Part shown: positions 35,438-43,266 of the stretch, in pieces
Numbering within the stretch: the first letter of the stretch is position 1
Layout: each line of letters starts with the position of its first letter
NCBI GenBank assembly: GCA_963792915.1
Contig: CAWBYD010000011.1
Coordinates: forward strand, 47,076 to 111,075
Source of the DNA: Solirubrobacter sp963792915
GTDB taxonomy: Bacteria > Actinomycetota > Thermoleophilia > Solirubrobacterales > Solirubrobacteraceae
Reading direction: 5' to 3'
DNA length: 64,000 bases
Notes under the pieces: generated by a model
Database searches by the model: none
What the model was told of the DNA's origin: nothing
The model's input: only the letters and a program-made list of their open reading frames with translations
Program-made: the position numbers and the translations under genes

Positions 35438-36034
35438 ATGGACCGGGCGGGGTTGATCGAGGTGCTGCTGGAGGCGCGCGCGTGGTGCGCGCAGCCCGAC
35501 AACGATTTCTCGTGGTCGTCATGGCACGACGCCGTTCACGCGCTGCGCGAGATCGACGGCTGGATCGAGCACCTGCGCGAGGGAGGCCGCGGCGCGGGCG
35601 GGATCGCGATCATCTTCCTGCCCACCGGCCCGCTGCAGGAGCTCGCGCTGTCGAGCGGCTGGGGGCGGGAGTTCATCGGCCTCGCCGACCGCTTCGACGC
35701 CGCCGTGGAGACCGACCGCGTCGAGATCGCGTGCGCGGAGTGCGGGCAGCCCGCCGCGGTCGTGGAGGCCGACGGCGACCAGTTCCGCCGCGACACGTTC
35801 ACCGGACTGCTGACGCAGCCGCTGACCGAGGCCGCGCGCGCCGCGCTGCACACGACCGACCCGCCGCTCGCGCTCTACGCGCTCGATCCCGAGCTGGCGC
35901 CGTTCTACTGCCCCGAATGCCGGCGCGCCTACTGCAAGGACCACTGGCAGACGCTGAACGTGTTCGACGGGGACGCGCTGGACGCGATCCGCGGCACCTG
36001 CCCGCGCGGCCACGAGCGCATGCTCGACGACTGA
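35438..36034 (+). CDS. Uncharacterised cytoplasmic protein with two Cys-rich zinc-binding motifs
   Basis: 198 residues; not a family I can name. The N-terminal half is acidic and helical (LIEVLLEARAWCAQPDNDFS, WHDAVHALREIDGWIEHLRE). The C-terminal half has CAECG, then CPECRRAYCKDHWQ and CPRGHERMLDD, an arrangement expected to bind one or two zinc ions. No signal peptide or membrane span. ATG 35438 follows a CACAAT hexamer by eight bases. It may be a small binding or regulatory protein; no neighbour indicates a pathway. Confidence 0.75.
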   Translation: MDRAGLIEVLLEARAWCAQPDNDFSWSSWHDAVHALREIDGWIEHLREGGRGAGGIAIIFLPTGPLQELALSSGWGREFIGLADRFDAAVETDRVEIACAECGQPAAVVEADGDQFRRDTFTGLLTQPLTEAARAALHTTDPPLALYALDPELAPFYCPECRRAYCKDHWQTLNVFDGDALDAIRGTCPRGHERMLDD

Positions 36035-36074
36035 ACGAGGTCTCGGCCACGCGCGGATCGCGTACATTTGGCAG

Positions 36075-37040
36075 ATGACCCACGAGCCGCCGCGCCCACC
36101 CCTCGCGGACTGGTGGTCGCGCGTCGGCGCGACGCTGATCGACTGGTCGGTCGCGTGGGGGATCGCGATCGTCGCGGTGATCTCGTCGGCGCTCACCACG
36201 GCCGTCTTTGGCGCCGCGCAAGCCGACGGCAGGCTCCTCCTGTTCGCGTTCGTGCTCGGCAGCGTGGTGTTCAACTGCGCGCTGATGGCGCGCCGCGGGC
36301 CCAACAACGGCCAGACGCTCGGCAAGCAGGCGGTCGGCATTCGCGTCGTGCGCGCCGACGGCCGGCCGGTCGGCCTCGGCCTGGCGCTCGTGCGCGAGGG
36401 TGTGCTCAAGACCGTGGTGAGTGTCGCGCTGCTCGGGATCGGGTGGCTGATCGACGCGCTGTGGCCGCTGGCCGATCGCCAGAACCGCGCGCTGCACGAC
36501 CTCGCGGTCGGCACGCGTGTGATCGGTAGGCCCGTGGCACCGGCGCGCGTCGCCCCCCAGCAGCTGGCGCCCGAGATCGCGCGCCACGTCTACGCCGCGC
36601 GCACGATCGAAGCGCGCATCCGCGAGGCCGTCCAGCGCGCGCAGCTGCCCTACCCCGAGCTCGCGCGGGAGGTCGACCTGCTCGTCACCCACCTGTACGA
36701 GTCCGCCCACCGGGCCCAGCTGCTCTACAACACGCTCGCCGAGGCGCCGGTGGCTCGCATCGAAGGTCGGCTCGCCGAGCTCGAGCACTCGGGCAAGACC
36801 GAGCTGATCGACGCGCTGCGCGCGCAGCTCACCGTCCAACGCCGGATGCAGGCGCAGTACGAGCGCTACAGCGACGAGATGGAGCGCGTCGTCGTAGAGC
36901 TGGACACGATCCGCGGCAGCGTCGTCAGCGTCTCGGTCTCCAGCCACGCGCCCAGCCGCCAGCGCCTGGCCGAGCAGGTGCGCGAGCTGCGCGACGAGCT
37001 CAGCTCGGTCGCGGACGGGATGAGCGAGGCGTACGACTGA
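36075..37040 (+). CDS. RDD-family membrane protein with C-terminal coiled-coil domain
   Basis: 321 residues. The RDD domain (about residues 10-150) has the usual marks: PLADWWSRVGATLIDWSV, GQTLGKQAVGIRVVRADG, and the closing NRALHDLAVGTRVIG, spread over three or four membrane spans. The remaining 160 residues are cytoplasmic, charged and helical (heptad pattern in IARHVYAARTIEARIREAVQ and in LTVQRRMQAQYERYSDEMER), an unusual tail for this family. Function of RDD proteins is mostly unknown. TACATT six bases before ATG 36075 indicates a leaderless transcript. Its end overlaps the lipase gene by 41 bases. Confidence 0.85.
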   Translation: MTHEPPRPPLADWWSRVGATLIDWSVAWGIAIVAVISSALTTAVFGAAQADGRLLLFAFVLGSVVFNCALMARRGPNNGQTLGKQAVGIRVVRADGRPVGLGLALVREGVLKTVVSVALLGIGWLIDALWPLADRQNRALHDLAVGTRVIGRPVAPARVAPQQLAPEIARHVYAARTIEARIREAVQRAQLPYPELAREVDLLVTHLYESAHRAQLLYNTLAEAPVARIEGRLAELEHSGKTELIDALRAQLTVQRRMQAQYERYSDEMERVVVELDTIRGSVVSVSVSSHAPSRQRLAEQVRELRDELSSVADGMSEAYD

Positions 37041-38196
37041 GCCAGCGCTCGAGCTGCGCGTACACCTCCGGGTGGTTGAGCAGCGCGAGGTGGTGCGTCC
37101 CGCCGACCTGGAGGCCGTTGTGGTCCTCGAAGCCGACGCGGCGGGTGCGGCCGCGGCCGGACGCGCTGGGCGGGAGCACGAGCGTGTCCCCGACCAGCCG
37201 GCCGAGCGGGTGGCGCTCGCTGCGGGTCACCGTGGCCGAGACGAAGCAGTGCGTCGCGCCCTCGTGCAACGGGACCTCGGTGCGGGCCCTGGCGCGCAGC
37301 GCGTCCGGGTCCTGGCCGCGCCAGTCCTCGTCCACCAGCGAGCCGTGGCCGAGGTCGCGGATGCCGGCGCTGCGGCGGCGCAGCAGGCGCGCGGCCGGGC
37401 GCGTCTCGGGCGCGAGGTGCAGCGCGGCGCTCAGCGCGTGCACGGCCTGCTCGAGCGGCGCGCCGAGGTGCGGAGTGCCGAGCGAGATCGTGTGCTTGAG
37501 GTACTGCGTCCAGTCGCCGCCGACGTGGCAGGCGCTGCGCGCCACGAGGCCGCCCATCGAGTGGCCGACGAGCGCGATCTCCCGCACGTCCGCCGCGGCG
37601 ACGAGCTCGTCGAGCAGGGCCGCGAGCGCGGCCCCGTTCTCGGAGATGTGCAGGCCGCTGTTGAAGCGGATGTAGACCGGCGTGACGCCGAGGCGCTCGG
37701 CCAGCCGGTCGCCGTAGCTCGGGCCGCCGCCGTAGCGCCACGCGAACTCGGTCTCGGCGAGGCCGTGGAGGAAGACGACGAGCCGCGGTGTGGCGGCGAC
37801 GAAGTGCTCGACCGGGCGGCCGTCCACGCGCACGCCCAGCGGCTGCGCGAGCGGGTTGCCCTCCTGGAGGAGGCGGTCGCCGTAGAGGCCGTTGACCGCC
37901 GCGATCACCGCCGCGCCGCCGGCGGTCTCCGACAGCGCGCGCGGGCCTGCGCGCCGTTCGAACGCCGCCCCGGTGGCGCGTGAGAGGACGAAGAGCGCGC
38001 CGCGGACGCCCTGGTAGGCGCCGCGGCTGATCGTGTCGTGGGCGCGCTGGAACGCGGCCCCGGACTCGCCGAGCGCCGCGAACACGCGCTCGGAGATCGC
38101 GCCGTGCACGTTCCCGATGCCCGCCGGGAGCGAGGACAGCTCGTCGGCGGCGAGCCGGCTCAGCGCGCGCGCCTCGGCCTGTGCCTGGGTCGTCAC
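37000..38196 (-). CDS. Lipase-like alpha/beta-hydrolase
   Basis: 398 residues. A helical N-terminal region of about 130 residues precedes an alpha/beta-hydrolase core: RLVVFLHGLAETEFAW (oxyanion loop HG), IALVGHSMGGLVARSACH (nucleophile elbow GHSMGG), SLGTPHLGAPLEQAVH and a late His in VGGTHHLALLNHPEVY. The TPHLGAP loop is typical of triacylglycerol lipases and PGAP1-like esterases. No signal peptide, so it acts inside the cell or at the membrane. It is followed nine bases upstream on the same strand by the thioesterase gene and may share its transcript. Confidence 0.87.
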   Translation of the reverse strand: MTTQAQAEARALSRLAADELSSLPAGIGNVHGAISERVFAALGESGAAFQRAHDTISRGAYQGVRGALFVLSRATGAAFERRAGPRALSETAGGAAVIAAVNGLYGDRLLQEGNPLAQPLGVRVDGRPVEHFVAATPRLVVFLHGLAETEFAWRYGGGPSYGDRLAERLGVTPVYIRFNSGLHISENGAALAALLDELVAAADVREIALVGHSMGGLVARSACHVGGDWTQYLKHTISLGTPHLGAPLEQAVHALSAALHLAPETRPAARLLRRRSAGIRDLGHGSLVDEDWRGQDPDALRARARTEVPLHEGATHCFVSATVTRSERHPLGRLVGDTLVLPPSASGRGRTRRVGFEDHNGLQVGGTHHLALLNHPEVYAQLERWLSRTPRSSRPRPS

Positions 38197-38205
38197 GGCG
38201 CCGTC

Positions 38206-38616
38206 CTACCCGAACCGCTGGACGACTGAGCCGCGCGCGACGATCCGGCCGTCCGGCTCGGTGACCGTCACGTCCGTGAAGCACAGGCTGCGGCCGCGCT
38301 TGACGACGCTCGCCGCGGCCAGCAGGTCCTTGCCGCGCGCGGCCGCGACGTACTCGACGTTGAGCGTGATCGTCGCGCCGGCGAGCGACTCCGGCTCGGT
38401 CTCGGGATCCGCCCACGTGGCAGCCATCCCGGCCGTGTCGATCAGGCTGGCGATCGCGCCGCCGTGCACGACGTCGCCGACGGTCGCCAGCCGGCCGTCG
38501 TAGGGCAGAACGAGCTCGGCGCGGTCGGGCTCGAGCGTCCGCAGCTCGATGCCGAGGTGCCGCACGAGCGGCGAGGCCGGCACGAACTCGCGGATGATGT
38601 CCAGCCGGGTCGGCAT
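38206..38616 (-). CDS. PaaI-type hot-dog thioesterase
   Basis: 136 residues. The hot-dog signature VVHGGAIASLIDTAGMAA with GATITLNVEYVAAARG and RSLCFTDVTVTEPDGRIVA matches the PaaI/YdiI acyl-CoA thioesterases, where the HGG segment binds the thioester and an acidic residue in the following helix acts as base. It probably hydrolyses aryl- or medium-chain acyl-CoA. Its ATG directly abuts the stop codon of the aldo/keto reductase gene (TAG then ATG), so translation is coupled. Confidence 0.9.
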   Translation of the reverse strand: MPTRLDIIREFVPASPLVRHLGIELRTLEPDRAELVLPYDGRLATVGDVVHGGAIASLIDTAGMAATWADPETEPESLAGATITLNVEYVAAARGKDLLAAASVVKRGRSLCFTDVTVTEPDGRIVARGSVVQRFG

Positions 38617-39642
38617 CTACGCGTCGCTCGACTGCGCCCAGATGTTGATGCCGGAATCGACCGCCAGGCCGTCGATCTCCGCGAGCTCCTCGTCGCTGAA
38701 GTCGAGGTTGCCGAGCGCCGCGACGTTCATCTCGAGCTGGCGCACGCTGGAGGCGCCGATCAGCGCCGAGGTCACGCGCGGGTCGCGCAGGACCCAGGCG
38801 ATCGCCATCTGCGCCAGCGCCTGCCCGCGCCGCTTGGCGACCTCGTTGAGTCCGCGGATGCGGGCCATGTTCTCCTCGTTGATGAAGTCCTGCTTGAGGA
38901 AGTGGTCCTTGGCCGCGCGCGAGTCCGCCGGGATGCCGTTCAGATAGCGGTCGGTCAGCATGCCCTGGCCGAGCGGGCTGAACGCGATGATCCCGAGGCC
39001 CTCGCGGTCGCACGCCTCGAGCACCTCGGGCTCGATCCAGCGGTTCAGCAGCGAGTACGACGGCTGGTGGATCAGCAGCGGCGTGCCGAGCCGGCGCGCG
39101 ATCGCGGTCGCCTCCTCGGTGCGCTCGGCGGAGTAGGACGAGATGCCGGCGTACAGCGCCCGGCCGGAGCGCACCGCGGTGTCCAGCGCGCCGATCGTCT
39201 CCTCGAGCGGCGTGTCCGGATCGAAGCGATGCGAGTAGAAGATGTCGACGTAGTCGAGTCCCATCCGCTCGAGGCTCTGATCCAGGCTCGCGAGCAGATA
39301 CTTGCGCGAGCCCCACTCGCCGTACGGGCCGGCCCACATGTCGTAGCCGGCCTTCGTCGAGATGATCAGCTCGTCGCGATAGGAGTACAGGTCCTCGTGC
39401 ATGAGCCGGCCGAAGTTGCTCTCGGCCGAGCCGGCCGGCGGCCCGTAGTTGTTGGCGAGGTCGATGTGCGTGATCCCGAGATCGAACGCGCGACGGACGA
39501 TCGCGCGCTGGACCTCGAAGGGCTTGTCGTCACCGAAGTTGTTCCACAGCCCGAGGCTGATCGGGGGCAGCTTGATGCCGCTGCGGCCGCAGCGGCGGTA
39601 GGGCATGGAGTCGTAGCGGTCCTCAGCGGCGAGGTAGTTCAT
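38617..39642 (-). CDS. yghZ: Aldo/keto reductase, YghZ-like (L-glyceraldehyde 3-phosphate reductase type)
   Basis: 341 residues from ATG 39642 (MNYLAAEDRYDSMPYRRCG). The NADPH-dependent TIM barrel shows the tetrad: Asp and Tyr in HIDLANNYGPPAGSAE, Lys in IISTKAGYDMWAGPYG, and His in VDIFYSHRFDPDTPLEE. The near-complete match of these segments to Escherichia coli YghZ supports the subfamily, which reduces L-glyceraldehyde 3-phosphate and methylglyoxal. The gene is flanked by AlkA- and thioesterase-coding genes on the same strand; its start overlaps the AlkA gene end by 20 bases. Confidence 0.92.
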   Translation of the reverse strand: MNYLAAEDRYDSMPYRRCGRSGIKLPPISLGLWNNFGDDKPFEVQRAIVRRAFDLGITHIDLANNYGPPAGSAESNFGRLMHEDLYSYRDELIISTKAGYDMWAGPYGEWGSRKYLLASLDQSLERMGLDYVDIFYSHRFDPDTPLEETIGALDTAVRSGRALYAGISSYSAERTEEATAIARRLGTPLLIHQPSYSLLNRWIEPEVLEACDREGLGIIAFSPLGQGMLTDRYLNGIPADSRAAKDHFLKQDFINEENMARIRGLNEVAKRRGQALAQMAIAWVLRDPRVTSALIGASSVRQLEMNVAALGNLDFSDEELAEIDGLAVDSGINIWAQSSDA

Positions 39643-40501
39643 GGGGTGATTGTGACCACCTTCCCCCACTGCGCCAGCCCGCGGCGACGAGGTACATCGC
39701 CGCGAGCCCCTGGTCGGGCGCGTAGCGGTCCAGGACCGCGCGGAATTCGTCCTCGCCGACGCTGCCCGTGCGCACGCCCACGAGCCGCGCGTACGCGTTG
39801 CGCATGCCGACGTCGCGGGCGAGCGGCACGTCGTAGCGGCCGCGGCCGAAGAGGTCCAGGTGCGCGAGCGTCCACTCGCCGATGCCGGGGATCGCCTCGA
39901 GCCGCGCGCGCTCGTCGGCGCCGGGGTCGATCTCGCCGCGCGCGACGCCGCGGGCGACGCGCGCGAGCGTACGGGCCCGCGTCGGAGCGAGCCCGCAGGC
40001 CTCGAGCGCCGCGGGGTTGTCGAGCGCGTCCGCGGGCGGGGAGTTCCACGGACCGGCCGGATGGCGCTCGCCCAGCATGCGCGTGATCGCCCACACGATG
40101 TTGCCGGCCCGCTGGGTGTCGATCAACTGCTCGCAGATCGCGCGCCACAGCGCCTCGAACGGCTGCGGCGTGCGCAGGACGCGCAGCTTCGGGCGCGCGC
40201 GCATGACGTTGCCGAGCAGCTGGTCGCCACGATGCGCGCGGTGAAACGGCGCGAGGTCCTCGTCGAGGCTGAGGACGAACCGCATGCGCTCGAGCGCGGC
40301 GCGGGCGTGCGCCTCGCTCTCGGCCTCGGCGCGCAGCAGCACGGCGTCGCCGCGCCAGGCCGCCCTGACGAGCGTCAGCTCGTCGCCGATCCGGATCGCC
40401 CGCGCGGCGACGCCTCCGCGGATCTGCAGCAGCCCTCCGGGGCCGGCCGAGCGCGGCGGCTCGCTTGGCCACGGCGGCGTGACGGTGAGGTCGACGATCA
40501 T
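39623..40501 (-). CDS. DNA-3-methyladenine glycosylase II (AlkA-like)
   Basis: 292 residues. The HhH-GPD core is clear: ICEQLIDTQRAGNIVWAI, the hairpin LEAIPGIGEWTLAHLDLFGR and catalytic Asp in VPLARDVGMRNAYARL. An N-terminal beta-rich AlkA_N-type region precedes it. It removes alkylated purines, starting base-excision repair. Its ATG overlaps the stop of the PucR-type regulator gene (ATGA at 40498-40501), so the two are coupled. The C-terminus reaches 20 bases into the aldo/keto reductase gene. Confidence 0.9.
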   Translation of the reverse strand: MIVDLTVTPPWPSEPPRSAGPGGLLQIRGGVAARAIRIGDELTLVRAAWRGDAVLLRAEAESEAHARAALERMRFVLSLDEDLAPFHRAHRGDQLLGNVMRARPKLRVLRTPQPFEALWRAICEQLIDTQRAGNIVWAITRMLGERHPAGPWNSPPADALDNPAALEACGLAPTRARTLARVARGVARGEIDPGADERARLEAIPGIGEWTLAHLDLFGRGRYDVPLARDVGMRNAYARLVGVRTGSVGEDEFRAVLDRYAPDQGLAAMYLVAAGWRSGGRWSQSPHELPRR

Positions 40502-41820
40502 CGCGCCCGCAGGACGAGCTCGAGCTCGAAGCGCGCGTCCGGCTCGTCGAGTGCCGGCCCGAGCAGCTCGCGCAACCGCGCGAGCCGGTAGCGCACGGTC
40601 TGGGCGTGGATGCCGAGGTCGTGCGCCGTGGCGGCGATGCTGCCGTCGCGGCGCAGCCACGCGAGCAGCGTCGCCTCCAGGCGGGCGCGCGAGTTCGGGG
40701 TCTCGCCGGCGAGCCCGCTGAGCCGCTCCGCCGCCAGCTCGGCAACCAGCGCGGGCTCGGCGCGGAAGAGCAGCGCCACGCGGTGCTCGTCGGCCGCGAG
40801 GGGCGCGCCGATCCCGCGCTCGTCGGCGAGTGCGAGCGCCGCGCAGGCCAGGCGGAAGGACCGCGCCGCCTCCGGCCAGCCGACCGCCGGGCCGATGCCC
40901 GCCGCGCGCGCGCCGAGCGCGCGCCGCAGCGCCGCCGCGGGCCGCGCGGCGGGGACCACCGCGCACGCCAGGCCCTCCACGGTCGCCCGCAGGGTGTCGG
41001 CGGCGAGGAGCGGCGGCGAGGGCGCCGCGGACGGCGAGCCGGCCACGGCGCGGCCCGGCGACCCCAGGGCGGACGGCGCGCCGGCCACGGCGCGGCCCGG
41101 CGACCCCACGGCAGGCGGCGGGCCGGCCACGGCGGCACTGGGCGAGCCGGCCACGGCGCGGCCCGGCGACCCGACGGCGGGCGGCGAGCCGGCCCCCCCG
41201 GCGCCCGCCAGCCCCTCGCGCCACACCGCCACCGTCACCCTCGCCGGGAGGCGCCAGTGCGCGGCGTCGGCGGCCGCCGCGACCGCGGCCGGGTCCGGAG
41301 CGCGCGTGTTGACGAGCAGCTCGGCGAGCACGCGGCGGCGGCGTTCGAGCTCGCCCGCCCGCTCGGCCTGCTCGCGCGCGAACCCGGCGGCGGACTCGGC
41401 CGAGAGCTCGTCGATGTACGCGAAGATCGACTCGGCGAGGATCACGAGCGTCTCCGGCGCCAGCCCCGCCGCCAGGCCGAGCGCGGCGAGCCGGCGCCAC
41501 GCCACGCGGGCGCCGACGCGATACGCCGACAGCAGCGCGTCCAGCGAGCGGCCCGCGCGCAGCTCGCGGCGCCCGAGGTCGGCCGCGACGGTCCCGCGCT
41601 GCACGGGCGCGCCGCGCGAGAGCGCGACGAACTCGGCGAGCGCGTCCTGCACGCCGTGCCCGACGGCGCTCGAGCCGCCGGCCAGCGGCCCCGCATAGTC
41701 CGGCACCTCGGCGGCGATCGCCGCGACGATCTCGGCGGCCAGCGCGGGCAGGTGCGGGGAGAGCGCCGCGTCCGCCTCGCGCGGCAACTGCTCCCAGGGC
41801 GATTCTTGCGCGTTTGTCAC
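40498..41820 (-). CDS. PucR/CdaR-type transcriptional regulator with repeat insertion
   Basis: 440 residues. The C-terminus has the PucR_C helix-turn-helix (LLAWLRRDGSIAATAHDLG, IHAQTVRYRLARLRELLG). The N-terminal part is helical (VPDYAGPLAGGSSAVGHGV, LDALLSAYRVGARVAWRRLA), as in many actinobacterial regulators of this group; the middle GGDEF-like domain is interrupted by a Gly/Ser/Pro/Ala-rich stretch from tandem DNA repeats. Such regulators often control a neighbouring catabolic gene; the divergent acyl-CoA dehydrogenase is the obvious candidate, though AlkA is co-transcribed. No ligand is predictable. Confidence 0.87.
   Translation of the reverse strand: MTNAQESPWEQLPREADAALSPHLPALAAEIVAAIAAEVPDYAGPLAGGSSAVGHGVQDALAEFVALSRGAPVQRGTVAADLGRRELRAGRSLDALLSAYRVGARVAWRRLAALGLAAGLAPETLVILAESIFAYIDELSAESAAGFAREQAERAGELERRRRVLAELLVNTRAPDPAAVAAAADAAHWRLPARVTVAVWREGLAGAGGAGSPPAVGSPGRAVAGSPSAAVAGPPPAVGSPGRAVAGAPSALGSPGRAVAGSPSAAPSPPLLAADTLRATVEGLACAVVPAARPAAALRRALGARAAGIGPAVGWPEAARSFRLACAALALADERGIGAPLAADEHRVALLFRAEPALVAELAAERLSGLAGETPNSRARLEATLLAWLRRDGSIAATAHDLGIHAQTVRYRLARLRELLGPALDEPDARFELELVLRAR
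41038..41187. repeat. Tandem 42-bp repeat inside the PucR-type gene
   Basis: Three near-identical 42-base units (41038-41079, 41080-41121, 41146-41187) and one 24-base partial unit (41122-41145), each starting GCCGGCCACGGCG. They encode a 14-residue Pro/Ala/Gly/Ser unit around VGSPGRAVAG. All lengths are multiples of three, so copy-number change would keep the frame. Confidence 0.9.
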
Positions 41821-41911
41821 AAGTTCTCACCCAATCGGATACATGAGCCCACAAGATTCCGTGACCCGTGCACCATACCGTGAGGCGCAACGTTCGCCTG
41901 AAGGGAGATCG

Positions 41912-43153
41912 ATGGAGGCCGTGACGGAGCCGCTCGCCGTAGGTGGATTCTCGATGGAGCTCAGCCAGGACCAGCAGGACGTCCGGGATTGGGTCAAGGG
42001 CTTCGCGCAGAACGTCGTCCGCCCCGCCGCGGCGGAGTGGGACGAGCGCGAGGAGACGCCGTGGCCGCTGATCGCCGAGGCGGCGAAGATCGGCCTCTAC
42101 GGCTTCGAGGCGATCGCGCAGTTCTACGCCGACGAGACCGGCCTGCTGCTGCCGATCGTCAACGAGGAGCTGTTCTGGGGCGACGCGGGGATCGGGATGG
42201 CGATCATGGGCACGACCCTGGCCGTCGCCGGCATCTTCTCCTCCGGCACGCCGGAGCAGCTCGGCGAGTGGGTGCCGCAGTGCTACGGCACGCCCGAGGA
42301 CCCGCACGTCGCCGCGTTCTGCGTCTCCGAGCCTGACGCGGGCTCCGATGTGTCGAGCCTGCGCACCCGGGCCCGCTACGACGAGGCCAAGGACGAGTGG
42401 GTGCTCAACGGCCAGAAGGCGTGGGCGACCAACGGCGGCATCGCCAACGTCCACGTCGTGATCGCCTCGGTCGACCCCGAGCTCGGCGCACGTGGCCAGG
42501 CCGGCTTCATCGTCGGCCCGGACACGCCCGGCCTGACGATGGGCACGAAGGTCAAGAAGCACGGGTTGCGCGCCTCCCACACCGCCGACGTCTTCCTCGA
42601 CGACTGCCGCGTCCCCGGCGCCTGCCTGCTGGGCGGCAAGGAGAAGCTCGACGAGCGCCTGGCGCGCGCCCGCGAGGGGGGGCGCGGCAAGCGCCAGGCC
42701 GCGATGCAGACGTTCGAGGCCACGCGCCCGACCGTCGGCGCGCAGGCCATCGGCATCGCCCGCGCCGCCTACGAGTACGCGCTCGGCTACGCCAAGGAGC
42801 GCACGCAGTTCGGCAGGCCGATCATCGAAAACCAGGCGATCGCGTTCACGCTCGCCGACATGAAGATGGAGATCGACGCCGCGCGCCTGCTCGTCTGGCG
42901 CGCGTCATGGATGGGCCGCACCGGCCGCCGGTTCGAGAACGCCGAGGGCTCGATGAGCAAGCTCAAGGCCGGCGAGGTCGCGGTGTGGGCCACCGAGCGG
43001 GCGATCCAGATCCTCGGCGGCAACGGCTACACGCGCGAGTTCCCCGTCGAGCGCATGCACCGCGACGCCAAGATCTACACGATCTTCGAGGGCACGTCGG
43101 AGATCCAGCGGCTGGTCATCAGCCGCGCGATCTCCGGCATGCAGATCCGTTAA
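41912..43153 (+). CDS. Acyl-CoA dehydrogenase
   Basis: 413 residues from ATG 41912, with AAGGGAG seven bases upstream. Marks: AFCVSEPDAGSDVSSLRTRA (FAD site), KAWATNGGIANVHVV, VKKHGLRASHTADVFLDDCR, RTQFGRPIIENQAIAFTLAD and the C-terminal catalytic and substrate region ILGGNGYTREFPVERMHRD and YTIFEGTSEIQRLVI (Glu of the EGTSEIQ segment). It abstracts hydrogens from acyl-CoA and passes electrons to ETF. Divergent from the PucR-type regulator, with 91 bases between. Followed by a strong hairpin terminator. Confidence 0.95.
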   Translation: MEAVTEPLAVGGFSMELSQDQQDVRDWVKGFAQNVVRPAAAEWDEREETPWPLIAEAAKIGLYGFEAIAQFYADETGLLLPIVNEELFWGDAGIGMAIMGTTLAVAGIFSSGTPEQLGEWVPQCYGTPEDPHVAAFCVSEPDAGSDVSSLRTRARYDEAKDEWVLNGQKAWATNGGIANVHVVIASVDPELGARGQAGFIVGPDTPGLTMGTKVKKHGLRASHTADVFLDDCRVPGACLLGGKEKLDERLARAREGGRGKRQAAMQTFEATRPTVGAQAIGIARAAYEYALGYAKERTQFGRPIIENQAIAFTLADMKMEIDAARLLVWRASWMGRTGRRFENAEGSMSKLKAGEVAVWATERAIQILGGNGYTREFPVERMHRDAKIYTIFEGTSEIQRLVISRAISGMQIR

Positions 43154-43156
43154 CGG

Positions 43157-43186
43157 GCTCGGGGCCCCGAACCTGGGGCCCCGAGC
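43157..43186 (+). terminator. Strong hairpin terminator after the acyl-CoA dehydrogenase gene
   Basis: GCTCGGGGCCCC (43157-43168) pairs perfectly with GGGGCCCCGAGC (43175-43186) around a six-base loop, three bases after the stop codon. No T-run follows. Confidence 0.75.
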
Positions 43187-43224
43187 GCCTCACCCCCGAA
43201 AAGCCGGGGCTCGGATATTCGATT

Positions 43225-43260
43225 TCGTCCTCCGTCCTCGCAAGCTCGGACCTCGGACGA
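43225..43260 (-). terminator. Hairpin after the secreted TIM-barrel gene
   Basis: TCGTCC (43225-43230) pairs with GGACGA (43255-43260) and GTCC (43234-43237) with GGAC (43248-43251), with a three-base internal loop. It lies six bases after the minus-strand stop at 43267. Confidence 0.5.
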
Positions 43261-43266
43261 CGTTAC

